Shown here: positions 1-9,005 of the stretch, piece after piece
Position numbering within the stretch: the stretch's first letter is position 1
How the letters are laid out: every line of letters begins with the position of its first letter
NCBI GenBank assembly: GCA_963816685.1
Contig: CAWFMB010000034.1
Location: forward strand, 82,802 to 146,801
Direction of reading: 5' to 3'
From: CAVYUC01 sp963816685
GTDB lineage: Bacteria > Bacteroidota > Bacteroidia > Bacteroidales > Prolixibacteraceae
DNA length: 64,000 bases
Program-made: the position numbers and the translations under genes
Notes under the pieces: model-generated
The model's database searches: none
Told to the model about the DNA's origin: nothing
What the model saw: only the letters and a program-made list of their open reading frames with translations

Positions 1-538
1 AAACGCCATTGATGAAAAACAACCTGCGGAGTGTCTGTTCCCTTTTTTGATTTTTAAAGATGAAAGCCATAAAAATAAATGAAAGTCCGATTCCACCCCA
101 GCCCCACATTTCGAGCGCCCAGGCAAATGAACCAGGGTTGGCCATTGAAAATGCGGCCAAAATAAAATCTGCTTCTGACGAATGATTTTGAACAAGATAA
201 GGCACATATGTAGTTTGAATAATGTAGTTCAGAAAAACCACCACTGAGAAAATTACGTTAAGTGCTAGTCCCGATAATGCCCATATTTTGCATTCTTTTT
301 CAGCCAAAAAATAAAGGGTAACAAAAGTAAGCAACGATCCCGTAATCAGGAAATAGCCACAGAAGAATGTAGCAGTCTGCAACCAGTGGAAAGACTGGAT
401 GAACAACTGTGGATTTTGCCAAGGTGGCTGCGGGTGCAAAACGGCGGCTAAAACCGGGAAGATTAATCCCGAAAAAAGAATGCCGAAAACATTGGTTAAT
501 ACGGCAGCCCGGCCAAATTGAAGGACATTGGTTTTCAT
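1..538 (-). CDS. Integral membrane protein of unknown function, partial (C-terminus off the window)
   Basis: An open frame runs leftwards from an ATG at 538 (protein begins MKTNVLQFGRAAVLTN) to the window edge without a stop, giving about 179 residues. I translated it by eye. It has about four to five hydrophobic segments, including one near the N-terminus (GILFSGLIFPVLAAVL), two central ones, and one ending in a WGWGGIGLSFIFMAFIF stretch, so it is a multi-pass inner-membrane protein. I do not recognise a family. It may be co-oriented with the peptidase gene that follows on the same strand. The end and true length are outside the window. Confidence 0.7.
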   Translation of the reverse strand, partial: MKTNVLQFGRAAVLTNVFGILFSGLIFPVLAAVLHPQPPWQNPQLFIQSFHWLQTATFFCGYFLITGSLLTFVTLYFLAEKECKIWALSGLALNVIFSVVVFLNYIIQTTYVPYLVQNHSSEADFILAAFSMANPGSFAWALEMWGWGGIGLSFIFMAFIFKNQKREQTLRRLFFINGV

Positions 539-600
539 ATTCTGAAAGGTTGAAAGTTTACATAAATCAGATGTAAATTTAAAGCAAATTCCGGCAGGTA

Positions 601-2250
601 TTATTTGTCTTCCTGCCTTAAAATATTTAGCGGATAATCATTGTTTCTCTGTTTCCAGATTCCTTTGATCGTATAGTCTGTTCTTTCCAGTTTTCCCGAG
701 TAGGTTGCGCCGGCAATTCCGACTCTGAAAAATATGGAGTCCTTATTAAACTGAAATTCGGAAACCGGAATATCAAAAGCATTCTGATCTGGACTGTCGA
801 GAGTTGCCACAACCTGTCCGTCTGCAATTTTAACATTCATAACAAATTGCGAAGTGGCACCAAACTGTGTAAGTTTACCCGTCCAGATACCCATAATTGC
901 TGAATCCAAATCAGTGGAATTTAAAGTTTCAGGTTGATTCAACGGGTTCTTTTCCGATAATGCATTCAAAAATGAATCTGCTTCGTCTTTGCCGTAAACA
1001 TTTTTCAATGCATCAAGGAAAATCGCAGTTGTGGCTGTTTTTTCCTCCTCAAATCTTTGATACAAAACATGGAAAAAACCAATTAACAAATCATCTCCAT
1101 ACTTCATTCTTAAATCGTTTAAAAGGAGTGTAGGCTTATAATAGCGGTTTATTTCGCGTTCCCGCGAATCAGCGGTTGTTTCAAGTACCGAAACCCGGGT
1201 TGGTGTACCCTCTGCCATATCCCGGTATTCTTTTACGAGTATAGTGTAAAACGCTTTACCAATGCAGAATTCAGATGCAAGTAAAGCTGAGAATTCAGCC
1301 AGACCTTCATTTAGCCAGTCATCAGGTGTCGTGGTATTTGCCCTGCTCCAGTAATGGGCAATTTCGTGTGCATTCAATCTGAAATCCCGCACATAACTAT
1401 TGGTTGTGGAAAGCTGTTCCAATGCAAATCTTTCTGAAACCACAATCAACGGAGCACGTGTGTAACCGCCGGCTGGCCGAGGGGAATAAACAATTTTTAC
1501 CCTATCGGCTGCTCCTTTTGTTCCGTATAGTTTTTCATAGAAATTCCAGGTTTTCATTAAATCCGATTTCATGGAATCGATATAAGAAACAGGCAATTGG
1601 TGAAAATATATATCGATGGATTTGCTGTTATCCGTCCGTACCGACTTTTTTAATCCGGGCGCTGCCAGTAATGTGATGTTATATTTCGGAGAATCTGAAA
1701 TCCAGTTGGTCTGAACCCTTTGATGGATTTTAACTTCATCAGTTTTGGTGCAATTGGTAACGGACACAAAATCGTCGGGTAAATCAATAACCAACCGATA
1801 GATAGCAGGCGAATCTTTTACCGTTTTTGGATACCAAATGATGAGGTCAGATAATTCAACCAGTGCCGGGCAGACAATATTCAGATTACTTATATTTTTA
1901 GGAAAATCATCCACTCTTATTTGTCCTGAAAATTGAATAGTGAGTTCTTCAGGAATATGATGAATTATATATTTATTGGAAAAAGAATTATCAGAAGCAG
2001 GTAAAACAGAAAATTGAATTCTTCCTGCACTGTTTTCCATAGATAGTATTTCCATTCCTTTTGACAATCTGAAAACGGAATCGGCAGGATTATTCATTTT
2101 TAAATTTCCTGTCAATTTACAGGAATCCGGCTCGATTCTGAGAAACATTTCCATCATCGGAACCGGCTTATCTGCTGAAGTTTGTGAAAACAGAGGATTA
2201 AAGCAGGTTAAGGAGACCTGAAAAAAAATGAGTGTAATAATTCTTTTCAT
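601..2250 (-). CDS. Exported M1-like (gluzincin) zinc metallopeptidase
   Basis: 549 residues beginning with a hydrophobic signal peptide that ends near FSQ (residue 23), so the protein is exported to the periplasm or outer membrane. The zinc motif HEIAH is at residues 295-299 and is followed by NEGLAEF with E315 as the probable third zinc ligand. This is the HExxH...NEG layout of M1 aminopeptidases. The spacing between HExxH and NEG is 15 residues rather than the usual 18, and the canonical GxMEN substrate motif is replaced by a GGYTRAP segment, so the substrate may differ from that of ordinary aminopeptidases. The last 100 residues look like a small beta-rich domain. Zinc peptidase is well supported; true aminopeptidase activity is inference. 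Confidence 0.75.
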   Translation of the reverse strand: MKRIITLIFFQVSLTCFNPLFSQTSADKPVPMMEMFLRIEPDSCKLTGNLKMNNPADSVFRLSKGMEILSMENSAGRIQFSVLPASDNSFSNKYIIHHIPEELTIQFSGQIRVDDFPKNISNLNIVCPALVELSDLIIWYPKTVKDSPAIYRLVIDLPDDFVSVTNCTKTDEVKIHQRVQTNWISDSPKYNITLLAAPGLKKSVRTDNSKSIDIYFHQLPVSYIDSMKSDLMKTWNFYEKLYGTKGAADRVKIVYSPRPAGGYTRAPLIVVSERFALEQLSTTNSYVRDFRLNAHEIAHYWSRANTTTPDDWLNEGLAEFSALLASEFCIGKAFYTILVKEYRDMAEGTPTRVSVLETTADSREREINRYYKPTLLLNDLRMKYGDDLLIGFFHVLYQRFEEEKTATTAIFLDALKNVYGKDEADSFLNALSEKNPLNQPETLNSTDLDSAIMGIWTGKLTQFGATSQFVMNVKIADGQVVATLDSPDQNAFDIPVSEFQFNKDSIFFRVGIAGATYSGKLERTDYTIKGIWKQRNNDYPLNILRQEDK

Positions 2251-2352
2251 TGATGTCGTAGTAATCGTTCGAAATTAAATGCCATCCGATCACAAAAACG
2301 CGAATACAATATCGTTCCTTTCATTTTGGTACGAATTGTTAATTTTTAAAAG

Positions 2353-2841
2353 TTAGTAAATAAAGAACAATACCCGGTTTACTCTTCTTGTATATTCCCG
2401 GTATTGCTCCCCAAAAATTTCGGATAGTGATTTTTCTTCCTCCGGAATAAAAATCACCAGTGCAATATACATTACAAGTGCGGCAATCAGGAAAATCCAG
2501 TTATTGCAGATTCCGGCCAGACCGGGAAGAATGAACACAATCCAGCTTGCATAAATCGGGTTTCGCGAAAGGGAGAAAACTCCGGTCGTTATCAGCTTTC
2601 CTTTCGGGAATTCACGTAAGAACTGGACAACAGCACAAATCCAAAGCAGGATTCCGGGAATGAGCAAAATCCAGCCTGCATTTTTTAAAGTAGCTGCTTT
2701 AAAATACGGGAAAGCTGAAACAGCAGGATAAAAGATTTGCACAAGAATCCCGGCAATAAGGATTGGCAGCATCCTCCGGAAAATTTTGGGCCCTGCGCCG
2801 GCAGCGCTTAAGCCCAGCGGCGAAAGCAGTTTTGTTTTCAT
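2353..2841 (-). CDS. ICMT/PEMT-type membrane methyltransferase family protein
   Basis: The reading frame opens at 2880, but that start lies inside the upstream gene; the ATG at 2841 (MKTKLLSPLG) lies 4 bases after that gene's stop and is preferred, giving about 162 residues. The protein is mostly hydrophobic with about four membrane spans. The C-terminal half carries the family signature SRNPIYASWIVF, followed by EEKSLSEIFGEQYREY, typical of the isoprenylcysteine carboxyl methyltransferase / phospholipid methyltransferase fold that binds S-adenosylmethionine at the membrane. The acceptor is unknown. It forms a tight pair with the upstream small exported protein. Confidence 0.7.
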   Translation of the reverse strand: MKTKLLSPLGLSAAGAGPKIFRRMLPILIAGILVQIFYPAVSAFPYFKAATLKNAGWILLIPGILLWICAVVQFLREFPKGKLITTGVFSLSRNPIYASWIVFILPGLAGICNNWIFLIAALVMYIALVIFIPEEEKSLSEIFGEQYREYTRRVNRVLFFIY

Positions 2842-2845
2842 CTTC

Positions 2846-3250
2846 CTATTGTTTTTTATGAAGGGATTTATTTCCTGCAATAATCAGTGGTTCAAGGTGC
2901 AGCACTCCCAAATTAATTTTAGGCTCCTCTTTGTGAATGGTCACTGTTTCAGTTTTAATTTTTCTAAATCCCGGTTCACTAATTTCAAGGAAGTAATTTC
3001 CAGCGCCGAGCATCGATAAATAAAAACTGCCGTCATTGTTCGTAATTGTACCGGCAATCATTGAAGAATCAGTGGCGGAATAAATGGTAACCGATACATA
3101 TTCAAGCGTCTTTTGGGAAAACGCATCTCTTATTGTGCCGCTGATTTTTCCGTTTTCAGCGAGATTGATGCTCATGGCTGCTGAGGCAAATGCTGTATTT
3201 AAAAGTAAAACAATCAATACGGCTTTTAATAAGTTGAATTTTGTTTTCAT
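2846..3250 (-). CDS. Exported protein with carboxypeptidase-like regulatory domain
   Basis: 134 residues with a signal peptide (hydrophobic to about residue 25). Residues 33-115 form a single CarboxypepD_reg-like beta-sandwich: SGTIRDAFSQKTLEYVSV, then a TNNDGSFYL turn and a GNYFLEISEPGF strand. In Bacteroidota this module usually sits at the N-terminus of TonB-dependent receptors; here it stands alone without a plug or barrel. It may be a free-standing periplasmic or outer-membrane module or the remainder of a once larger receptor. It directly precedes the methyltransferase-like gene. Confidence 0.7.
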   Translation of the reverse strand: MKTKFNLLKAVLIVLLLNTAFASAAMSINLAENGKISGTIRDAFSQKTLEYVSVTIYSATDSSMIAGTITNNDGSFYLSMLGAGNYFLEISEPGFRKIKTETVTIHKEEPKINLGVLHLEPLIIAGNKSLHKKQ

Positions 3251-3466
3251 TGTTTTCTGTTTTCATTGCTGATTCAAATTTCGGATAAAGGACAAAACTG
3301 GAAAAGTTTATATGGATGAATGACGGATTAAGGGTGATGAAGCCGGAAAATAAAAGATGATCGTATTTCTGAAAAAATCTTCGGGTGAGTGTTTTGTTTG
3401 CAAGGAATGCATTGAATCTTTTTTTTGTATCTCCAAACGGGAATGTGCAGAAATCTTAGGGTGTTT

Positions 3467-4543
3467 TTAGGAAACTGATTCAGTTAAATTCAGCACATCT
3501 GTTTTTAGAATCTGCAGCATTTTTTCCGGTTCTTCAAATAAGGGACTGTGAGCCGAATTTTCAAACGTATAAAATCTTTTTACAGGCGCTTTTAGTATTT
3601 CGAAATAGGCGATTGCAAGTAGATACGAACAGGTGTAATCGTATATCCCTTCAAAGAAGTAAACGGGAAGTTTCAATTCGGTCAGTTCTACCGTCAAATC
3701 GGCAGATAGCATTTCATCCCAGAGCGAACTGACGCCGGATTGAGATTTTCCGTGCCACAGGTAGTATTTTTCTTTCAGGGTATAACCGGAGCAGCGAAGG
3801 GAAGGCAAAAAAATACCGGTAATTACCGAATGCATGTTGTGCATGGTTCCAACTCCAAGTTGGTGCATGGCTTTATCACGGATTGCAAGATATGCTGCGG
3901 GTGTTCCTTTTTCCCGGTTCACCGGAGCTGCTTTGAGCTTCCGCACCATCTTTTTATTTCCTTTTTCCTTAAATTGAGCACACATATAATCCCAGGCCAG
4001 CTTTTCAGATAATAGCTGGTTTGTCATCTGAGACATACCCAAATAGGCATGATATAAATCTGGAAACTGCGATGCCGCCTGAATGCCGATGAACGTTCCT
4101 CCGGAGTGGGCCATCAGGTAAATTTTTTCTTTGCCAAACCGTTCCCTCAGGTAGTTTGTCACTTCCAGAACATCACCAATCAATTGTGTGAGCGTAATTT
4201 CCTTTGCCAATGAACTGGTTTTATACGAAATTCCGGAGCCACGCTGTTCCCACCAGGCAACAGTAAAATATTTTTCGATTCCCGACGGGTACTTCTGATT
4301 TAGAAAGTATTCGGGCAGTCCTCCGTGAAGATAAAGTAAAACAGGATTGTTTATGTTCCTGCTCTGAATAAACATCCCCTGCTCCGTATCATTAATACTA
4401 ACGAAGATTTTTTCTGAAATACCTCCTTTCACCGGTTTCCCATTTTCATCCGAAACAGGGTTGGGTTTTCCCGGACTGTAAATTAGTACAAGACCTGAAA
4501 CCGCAGCAATTAAGATTAAAAAGAAAGATATGATTATCACCAT
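3467..4543 (-). CDS. Membrane-anchored alpha/beta hydrolase, S33 (prolyl aminopeptidase-like) family
   Basis: 358 residues with one N-terminal hydrophobic segment (residues 2-23) that is a signal or anchor. The alpha/beta-hydrolase features are visible: an HGG oxyanion turn near residue 73, WWEQRGSGIS near 97-106 (the counterpart of DQRGxGxS in prolyl iminopeptidases), and the nucleophile elbow MAHSGGTF with Ser147. The acid is probably in the IYDYTC segment and the His in ENSAHSP near the C-terminus. Substrate unknown; peptide or ester hydrolysis in the periplasm is inferred from the family. It is monocistronic or loosely linked to its neighbours. Confidence 0.75.
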   Translation of the reverse strand: MVIIISFFLILIAAVSGLVLIYSPGKPNPVSDENGKPVKGGISEKIFVSINDTEQGMFIQSRNINNPVLLYLHGGLPEYFLNQKYPSGIEKYFTVAWWEQRGSGISYKTSSLAKEITLTQLIGDVLEVTNYLRERFGKEKIYLMAHSGGTFIGIQAASQFPDLYHAYLGMSQMTNQLLSEKLAWDYMCAQFKEKGNKKMVRKLKAAPVNREKGTPAAYLAIRDKAMHQLGVGTMHNMHSVITGIFLPSLRCSGYTLKEKYYLWHGKSQSGVSSLWDEMLSADLTVELTELKLPVYFFEGIYDYTCSYLLAIAYFEILKAPVKRFYTFENSAHSPLFEEPEKMLQILKTDVLNLTESVS

Positions 4544-4632
4544 GATTTTATGACCAGGTTTATTTATTTCCTGTAAACACAGTCAGAACTTCAGGATAGT
4601 AAGAGGAAAAAGAAGGATATTTTTTCCATTTC

Positions 4633-5163
4633 TTAAAAATTAATTGAAGGTGCTTTAAAGGTTTTTGGGTCATTATTCAGATTGTATTTGTAATTAATAA
4701 CTTCCAGCCGTTCAGGAATTATTTTTATCAATACAAAAATATCCTGCCAGTTGGGGATACCTTCCCAGTAATCGCGTTTCATCTTTTTCAATAGATCTTT
4801 GTCATCGATAACCTCGGCCTTCCCCGAAATATTGACATAACCAATTGCCGTATTGTGATTGGAAAAATAAACTGCAACCTTCGGATTGTTTTTCAGTTCC
4901 CTTACTTTACGGCTGCTTCGTGAAGTGGCAAACCACACGACCAAATCATCATTTGCAGGGAATGGGTTCATGGTACGCACCTGTGGCTGACCTGTTGAAT
5001 CAATGGTAACAAGGCCGCAATAGGTGGTCTGATTGATAATATCGCGGGCAGCAAGGAGCAGGGTGTCGCGGTTAACAGCCGTTTGAGCGTTCAGATGGGG
5101 TGCAGCGGTAAGAATAAATAAGATGCTGCAGAAAATGAAATGGAGAATGAAAGATTTTTTCAT
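4633..5163 (-). CDS. Exported pyridoxamine 5'-phosphate oxidase-like (FMN-binding split-barrel) protein
   Basis: The open frame reaches 5322, overlapping the upstream gene, but the ATG at 5163 starts a clear signal peptide (MKKSFILHFIFCSILF...LNAQ), so that start is chosen, giving 176 residues. After the signal peptide comes a split-barrel domain: TTYCGLVTIDSTGQPQVRTM, then DDLVVWFATSRSSRKVREL, KVAVYFSN and YVNISGKAEVI. These are the usual strands of general-stress / PNPOx-like flavoproteins. Such proteins are normally cytoplasmic, so the export signal is notable. The cofactor (FMN, F420 or haem) cannot be told from the sequence. Confidence 0.75.
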   Translation of the reverse strand: MKKSFILHFIFCSILFILTAAPHLNAQTAVNRDTLLLAARDIINQTTYCGLVTIDSTGQPQVRTMNPFPANDDLVVWFATSRSSRKVRELKNNPKVAVYFSNHNTAIGYVNISGKAEVIDDKDLLKKMKRDYWEGIPNWQDIFVLIKIIPERLEVINYKYNLNNDPKTFKAPSINF

Positions 5164-5233
5164 TTGATTATGGATTAAGTGAAACTTTATTCTGTTTGAA
5201 CTCCTGTTAATCTTATGTCCGTTTTTTTGTAAA

Positions 5234-6781
5234 TTACTGCTCTTGATAAGCTTTGATTTGATTTCTCCAAAAATCATTAAAGTTGGATTTTGGCTTTTTG
5301 AACAGGTAAATTTCTGTACCAAATTCTATGGCCAGTGAGTTCTCCACTGTACCAATTTCTGCGCATTCACCGAAGAAATTTTTCATATCCCTGAAATTAC
5401 TACTTTCAAGTGCATCTACTCCAACTACATACACCACTTCATCAATTTCATTATCAAATTCACGTGGAATCCAATACTGAAATGATTCGCTAAAGCTTAA
5501 AGGTTCGGGCAAATCATACTTCTTTCCAATTACACTAATTGCTCCTGCCTGGCCATAATTCGCACAGAAAATAAAACTTTTGTTTTTATCTTTTACCTGC
5601 ATCCAGGCGGTATTTGTTTTTTCGGTAATTTCATTCCAGCCAAGCATATCAGCATATACCTGTGGGAGTTTTCTGTGGTTTCCATCTTCATCTTTTCTTA
5701 GCAAATCTGTTCCGGTTATTTGAGAAAAGCCATCGAAATAATTCACCATTTTACCCGGTTTAAACACGGGTAAACTTAAAGGCAGCAGTAAAAGCGACAA
5801 AACAACCAATACGCCGGAAATCGAAATGAATACAAATTTGTTAGTTGTTACTTTTTCAACAAATAATGAACCGACGACAATAAAAAAGGGGAAAAGTCCG
5901 GAAGCATACATGCTTTTTCCCCGGAGCAATAACAAAAGCATTAAAATTATCGCAGAAATGGATATCAGAATTCGATATTGCCTGAATTCATTTTTAATTA
6001 AAAAGAAAACAATTCCAGGTAAAATGATAAAAGTGAAGGGTAGCAAAAATAGAAGTAGTTCAAACATAAACTCCAATCGATTTACATTATCGAGCTGACT
6101 TACTTTTAATTCTTTCATGTGGCTGAGCAATGGAAGATGATGCCATATCTGCCATATAATATTTGGAGATGCAATTAAAACAGAAAGGAACAAACTCAGA
6201 TAAAAATATTTATTTGAAAACAGGTTTCTGTATCTGGAAAAAGGAACCACCACAAGGATTGCTGTCAGCAGAAAAATTACATTGTATTTATTGAGTATGG
6301 ATATGCCAATTATCACTCCCAGAAAGATTAAGTATTTGTTTTTAGCGGAATTAATAAACCTGATTATCAGGAACAATATCAGCGTCCAGAAGAATATGTC
6401 AAAACAATAGGGAGTGTAAACACCGTAAATGGTTACAACAAACATGGTTCCCGAAACTCCAATGGCAGCCAGTATTTGCGCTTGAAAATTTCCTTTTAAT
6501 TCTTTAGTCATCAATGCACTTAAAATAACCAGTATTCCACTGATTAAGGCAGGGAAAAGCCGGACTGAAAATAATGAATAGCCTAAAATGTTTTTCGGAA
6601 TAAATGCTAAAAATCCAACCAATGGAGGTGAAGTAGCATATCCAAAATCCAGATGATTGCAAAATGAGAAGTATAACAATTCATCACGGTGTGGTTCGAA
6701 ATTCAATCCTGAAATTAAATGCAGGCCTGTGTTTACTGCTCCAATTAAGGCAATGATAAAAATACCTGATTTAATTTTCAC
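5234..6781 (-). CDS. GT-C fold glycosyltransferase, ArnT/PMT-like (GT39 superfamily)
   Basis: 515 residues, polytopic. The first loop after the N-terminal helix contains EPHRDELLYFSF and then GYATSPPLVGFLAF, the acidic motif and PPL motif of ArnT and protein-O-mannosyltransferase relatives, which use polyprenyl-phosphate sugars outside the inner membrane. About ten membrane spans follow and then a soluble C-terminal domain of about 150 residues. The acceptor (lipid A, protein or glycan) cannot be told. A polyprenol-phosphate mannosyltransferase that could make such a donor lies at 54.6 kb, but linkage between the two is only a guess. Confidence 0.75.
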   Translation of the reverse strand: MKIKSGIFIIALIGAVNTGLHLISGLNFEPHRDELLYFSFCNHLDFGYATSPPLVGFLAFIPKNILGYSLFSVRLFPALISGILVILSALMTKELKGNFQAQILAAIGVSGTMFVVTIYGVYTPYCFDIFFWTLILFLIIRFINSAKNKYLIFLGVIIGISILNKYNVIFLLTAILVVVPFSRYRNLFSNKYFYLSLFLSVLIASPNIIWQIWHHLPLLSHMKELKVSQLDNVNRLEFMFELLLFLLPFTFIILPGIVFFLIKNEFRQYRILISISAIILMLLLLLRGKSMYASGLFPFFIVVGSLFVEKVTTNKFVFISISGVLVVLSLLLLPLSLPVFKPGKMVNYFDGFSQITGTDLLRKDEDGNHRKLPQVYADMLGWNEITEKTNTAWMQVKDKNKSFIFCANYGQAGAISVIGKKYDLPEPLSFSESFQYWIPREFDNEIDEVVYVVGVDALESSNFRDMKNFFGECAEIGTVENSLAIEFGTEIYLFKKPKSNFNDFWRNQIKAYQEQ

Positions 6782-6794
6782 TTTCCAATGATGT

Positions 6795-7721
6795 TTAGCT
6801 GTGGTTTAAATGCATTTTTACAAATTCCACGATTTCATTCATTGCTTCCGTTGCTTCCGGAAATATGGGAGCCAATAGCGGATAACAATGAACCATTCCT
6901 TTTCCTGCTCTGAAGGTAACATCAACTCCGGCTTTTTTGGCTTTGATGTAAAACTTTTCCCCGTCGTCAAATAATTCGTCGTCTTCACCTGAATTGATAA
7001 AAAGAGGAGGAAGTCCTTTTAAATCACCAAATAAAGGTGAAACCAGCGGGTTGCCGGCAGGAATTTGTCCAGCATAATGTTTGCTGAACACAATCCAGGA
7101 ATTGATGGGTGCCGGTGAAACCTTGTTCTTTGTTTTGTACGTTTTCCCTGAACACGTTAAATCAGTCCAGGGTGAAATTGCAACTGTGGCTGCCGGCATT
7201 GGGATTTGTTTTTCTTTTAATGCCAGAAGTGTTGCTAATGTCAATCCACCGCCTGCTGATTCTCCTGCAATAATTATATTCCCGGGTTGATAATTTTGGG
7301 AAAGCAACCACTGATAGATTTTCACTGAATCATCCAGGGCTGCCGGATACGGATGTTCAGGAGCCAGCCGGTATTCAAACAGAAGATTGGTTACACCTGT
7401 ATATCTGGCAAATTTTGTGACAAAACCACGGTGGTCGATGCACGAACCGGAAACATAACCTCCGCCATGCACATATAAAATCAATCCGGCAGGATTTGCA
7501 TCTTCAGGAATCAGCCATTCGGTTTTCATACCCTCAATTTCCTGTTTCTTTATTTTAATTCCGGATGGAATTTTGGCATATTTGGCAGCCCCTTTCTCAC
7601 ACCGCTTGCGGAAATCCACAATGGAAGTATTCATGTCGAAAACTTCCTTTTTTAACTTTCCGCGTAGTAAGTGATTGTTTCGCATCATAAAATTGAACAG
7701 TGTACTTTTAACACTTGACAT
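6795..7721 (-). CDS. Alpha/beta hydrolase fold-3 esterase (hormone-sensitive-lipase family)
   Basis: 308 residues. The HSL-family oxyanion motif HGGG is at residues 85-88 and the nucleophile elbow GESAGG at 153-158 with Ser155. The acid is expected in the GEDDELFDDG segment and the His in MVHCYPL near the C-terminus. No signal peptide is evident. The family hydrolyses short-chain esters and lactones; the substrate here is unknown. The gene ends 13 bases before the start of the glycosyltransferase on the same strand, so the two are probably co-transcribed. Confidence 0.8.
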   Translation of the reverse strand: MSSVKSTLFNFMMRNNHLLRGKLKKEVFDMNTSIVDFRKRCEKGAAKYAKIPSGIKIKKQEIEGMKTEWLIPEDANPAGLILYVHGGGYVSGSCIDHRGFVTKFARYTGVTNLLFEYRLAPEHPYPAALDDSVKIYQWLLSQNYQPGNIIIAGESAGGGLTLATLLALKEKQIPMPAATVAISPWTDLTCSGKTYKTKNKVSPAPINSWIVFSKHYAGQIPAGNPLVSPLFGDLKGLPPLFINSGEDDELFDDGEKFYIKAKKAGVDVTFRAGKGMVHCYPLLAPIFPEATEAMNEIVEFVKMHLNHS

Positions 7722-7764
7722 TGTTTATTTTTTTTAATGGATGAACCTGAATTCCTTGATTTGA

Positions 7765-8214
7765 TTAAATAGTATAAAATCGCTGAATACGTGGCATCAA
7801 ACTAAAAACCACAATCAGCACACCAATCGACGCAATTATCGGCTGCAGGATAAAATATTCTGTCAGCATTTGTTGAATGATGATCCAGATAATACAAATA
7901 ATTCCGGTGTATAATGTAAATGTCCATCCCCAGTATTTTTCAGGATAAATATTCAGGAAATTAAACCTCCGGTTCTTTTTTCGTAGAAATAATCCAATGA
8001 TGGCCACCAGTGGAAAAATTCCGAGCAACATAAATAAAAAAAGTCCCGGAATCAGAAAACCTGGAAAGGGGATCAATTCCAGCCATTCAGAATCCATTTT
8101 TAACAGTGAACCATCGGGGGAAATGATTAAACTTCCTCCGCCGTAAATTGCCCCAATTGAAAGGATCAACAAGAGCAGAAACAGAATGTAAATTTCAAAT
8201 GGCCTTTTCATCAT
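7765..8214 (-). CDS. Small four-helix membrane protein, unknown function
   Basis: 149 residues with four hydrophobic segments: residues 8-30, about 50-75 (PGLFLFMLLGIFPLVAIIGLF), about 95-115 and about 120-143. A KKNRRFNF basic loop sits after helix 2. No enzymatic motif is visible and I do not recognise a family. It lies between the response regulator and the esterase on the same strand, 13 bases after the regulator's stop, so it may be expressed with the two-component genes. Confidence 0.6.
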   Translation of the reverse strand: MMKRPFEIYILFLLLLILSIGAIYGGGSLIISPDGSLLKMDSEWLELIPFPGFLIPGLFLFMLLGIFPLVAIIGLFLRKKNRRFNFLNIYPEKYWGWTFTLYTGIICIIWIIIQQMLTEYFILQPIIASIGVLIVVFSLMPRIQRFYTI

Positions 8215-8227
8215 TTATATTCCTGAA

Positions 8228-8992
8228 TTAATCCTTTTTACCGTCCACCCATTTTTTGAAATCCACTACTTTATCGAGACTGACGAAAACACCTTCGGGT
8301 ACCGATGGATTGAGTTCAAGTTTTAACCTGCTTTTTGGGAAAATGTGAATATTCGAAATAGCTTGTAATCCAATTAAATACTGGCGGTTAACTCTAAAAA
8401 ACATTTTCGGGTCCAGTTCATCAAGGAGGTTGTCCAAACTTAAATCAAGCGAATACTGGCCTTTTGTATTCATCACTACAAATGTTATCCCGCTGTTGGA
8501 GAAAAAATATGCTATGTCTTTTGTGTCAATGCTCTTCAGTTTTTGACCAACAACCACTGAAAACCTTTCACGGTACGATTTTTCTTTCACCTGCATTAGG
8601 TTGTACAATTCCGTTAAATTAACAAGCTGGCTTTTTTCGCCCCACTCCCGGTATTTTACAATGGCTTTTTCCAAATCATCCTGAACAATAGGTTTCAGCA
8701 AGTAATCAATGCTTTTCAGCTTAAAGGCTTTGATGGCATATTCATCGAAGGCTGTAGTAAATATAATGGGTGAGTTCACTTTTACCTGGTCAAAAATGGA
8801 GAAACTCAGGCCATCTTCAAGATGTATATCGAGAAAGATTAAGTCGGGCTGTGGATTAATTTTTAACCATTCTACCGAGTCTTCCACCGATTCCAGTCGT
8901 GCAAGAATTTTAATGGACGGATCAATATTCTTTACTAAACTTTCGAGCCGCCGGGCAGCCAGTTGTTCATCTTCAATAATTATAGTTTTCAT
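8228..8992 (-). CDS. LytTR-family response regulator
   Basis: The frame extends to 9025, but the ATG at 8992 (MKTIIIEDEQ) matches the receiver-domain start and is used, giving 254 residues. Residues 1-120 are a receiver domain with the acidic pair ED and phospho-acceptor Asp55 in LIFLDIHLED; T and K of the switch are seen in IFTTAFDEYA and YLLKPIV. Residues about 150-250 form a LytTR DNA-binding domain ending in FRVNRQYLIGLQAI and RLKLELNPSVPEGV. It presumably receives phosphate from the adjacent LytS-type kinase. The gene starts 14 bases after a second receiver gene of near-identical layout. Confidence 0.9.
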   Translation of the reverse strand: MKTIIIEDEQLAARRLESLVKNIDPSIKILARLESVEDSVEWLKINPQPDLIFLDIHLEDGLSFSIFDQVKVNSPIIFTTAFDEYAIKAFKLKSIDYLLKPIVQDDLEKAIVKYREWGEKSQLVNLTELYNLMQVKEKSYRERFSVVVGQKLKSIDTKDIAYFFSNSGITFVVMNTKGQYSLDLSLDNLLDELDPKMFFRVNRQYLIGLQAISNIHIFPKSRLKLELNPSVPEGVFVSLDKVVDFKKWVDGKKD

Positions 8993-9005
8993 GTTTAATG
9001 AGGTT

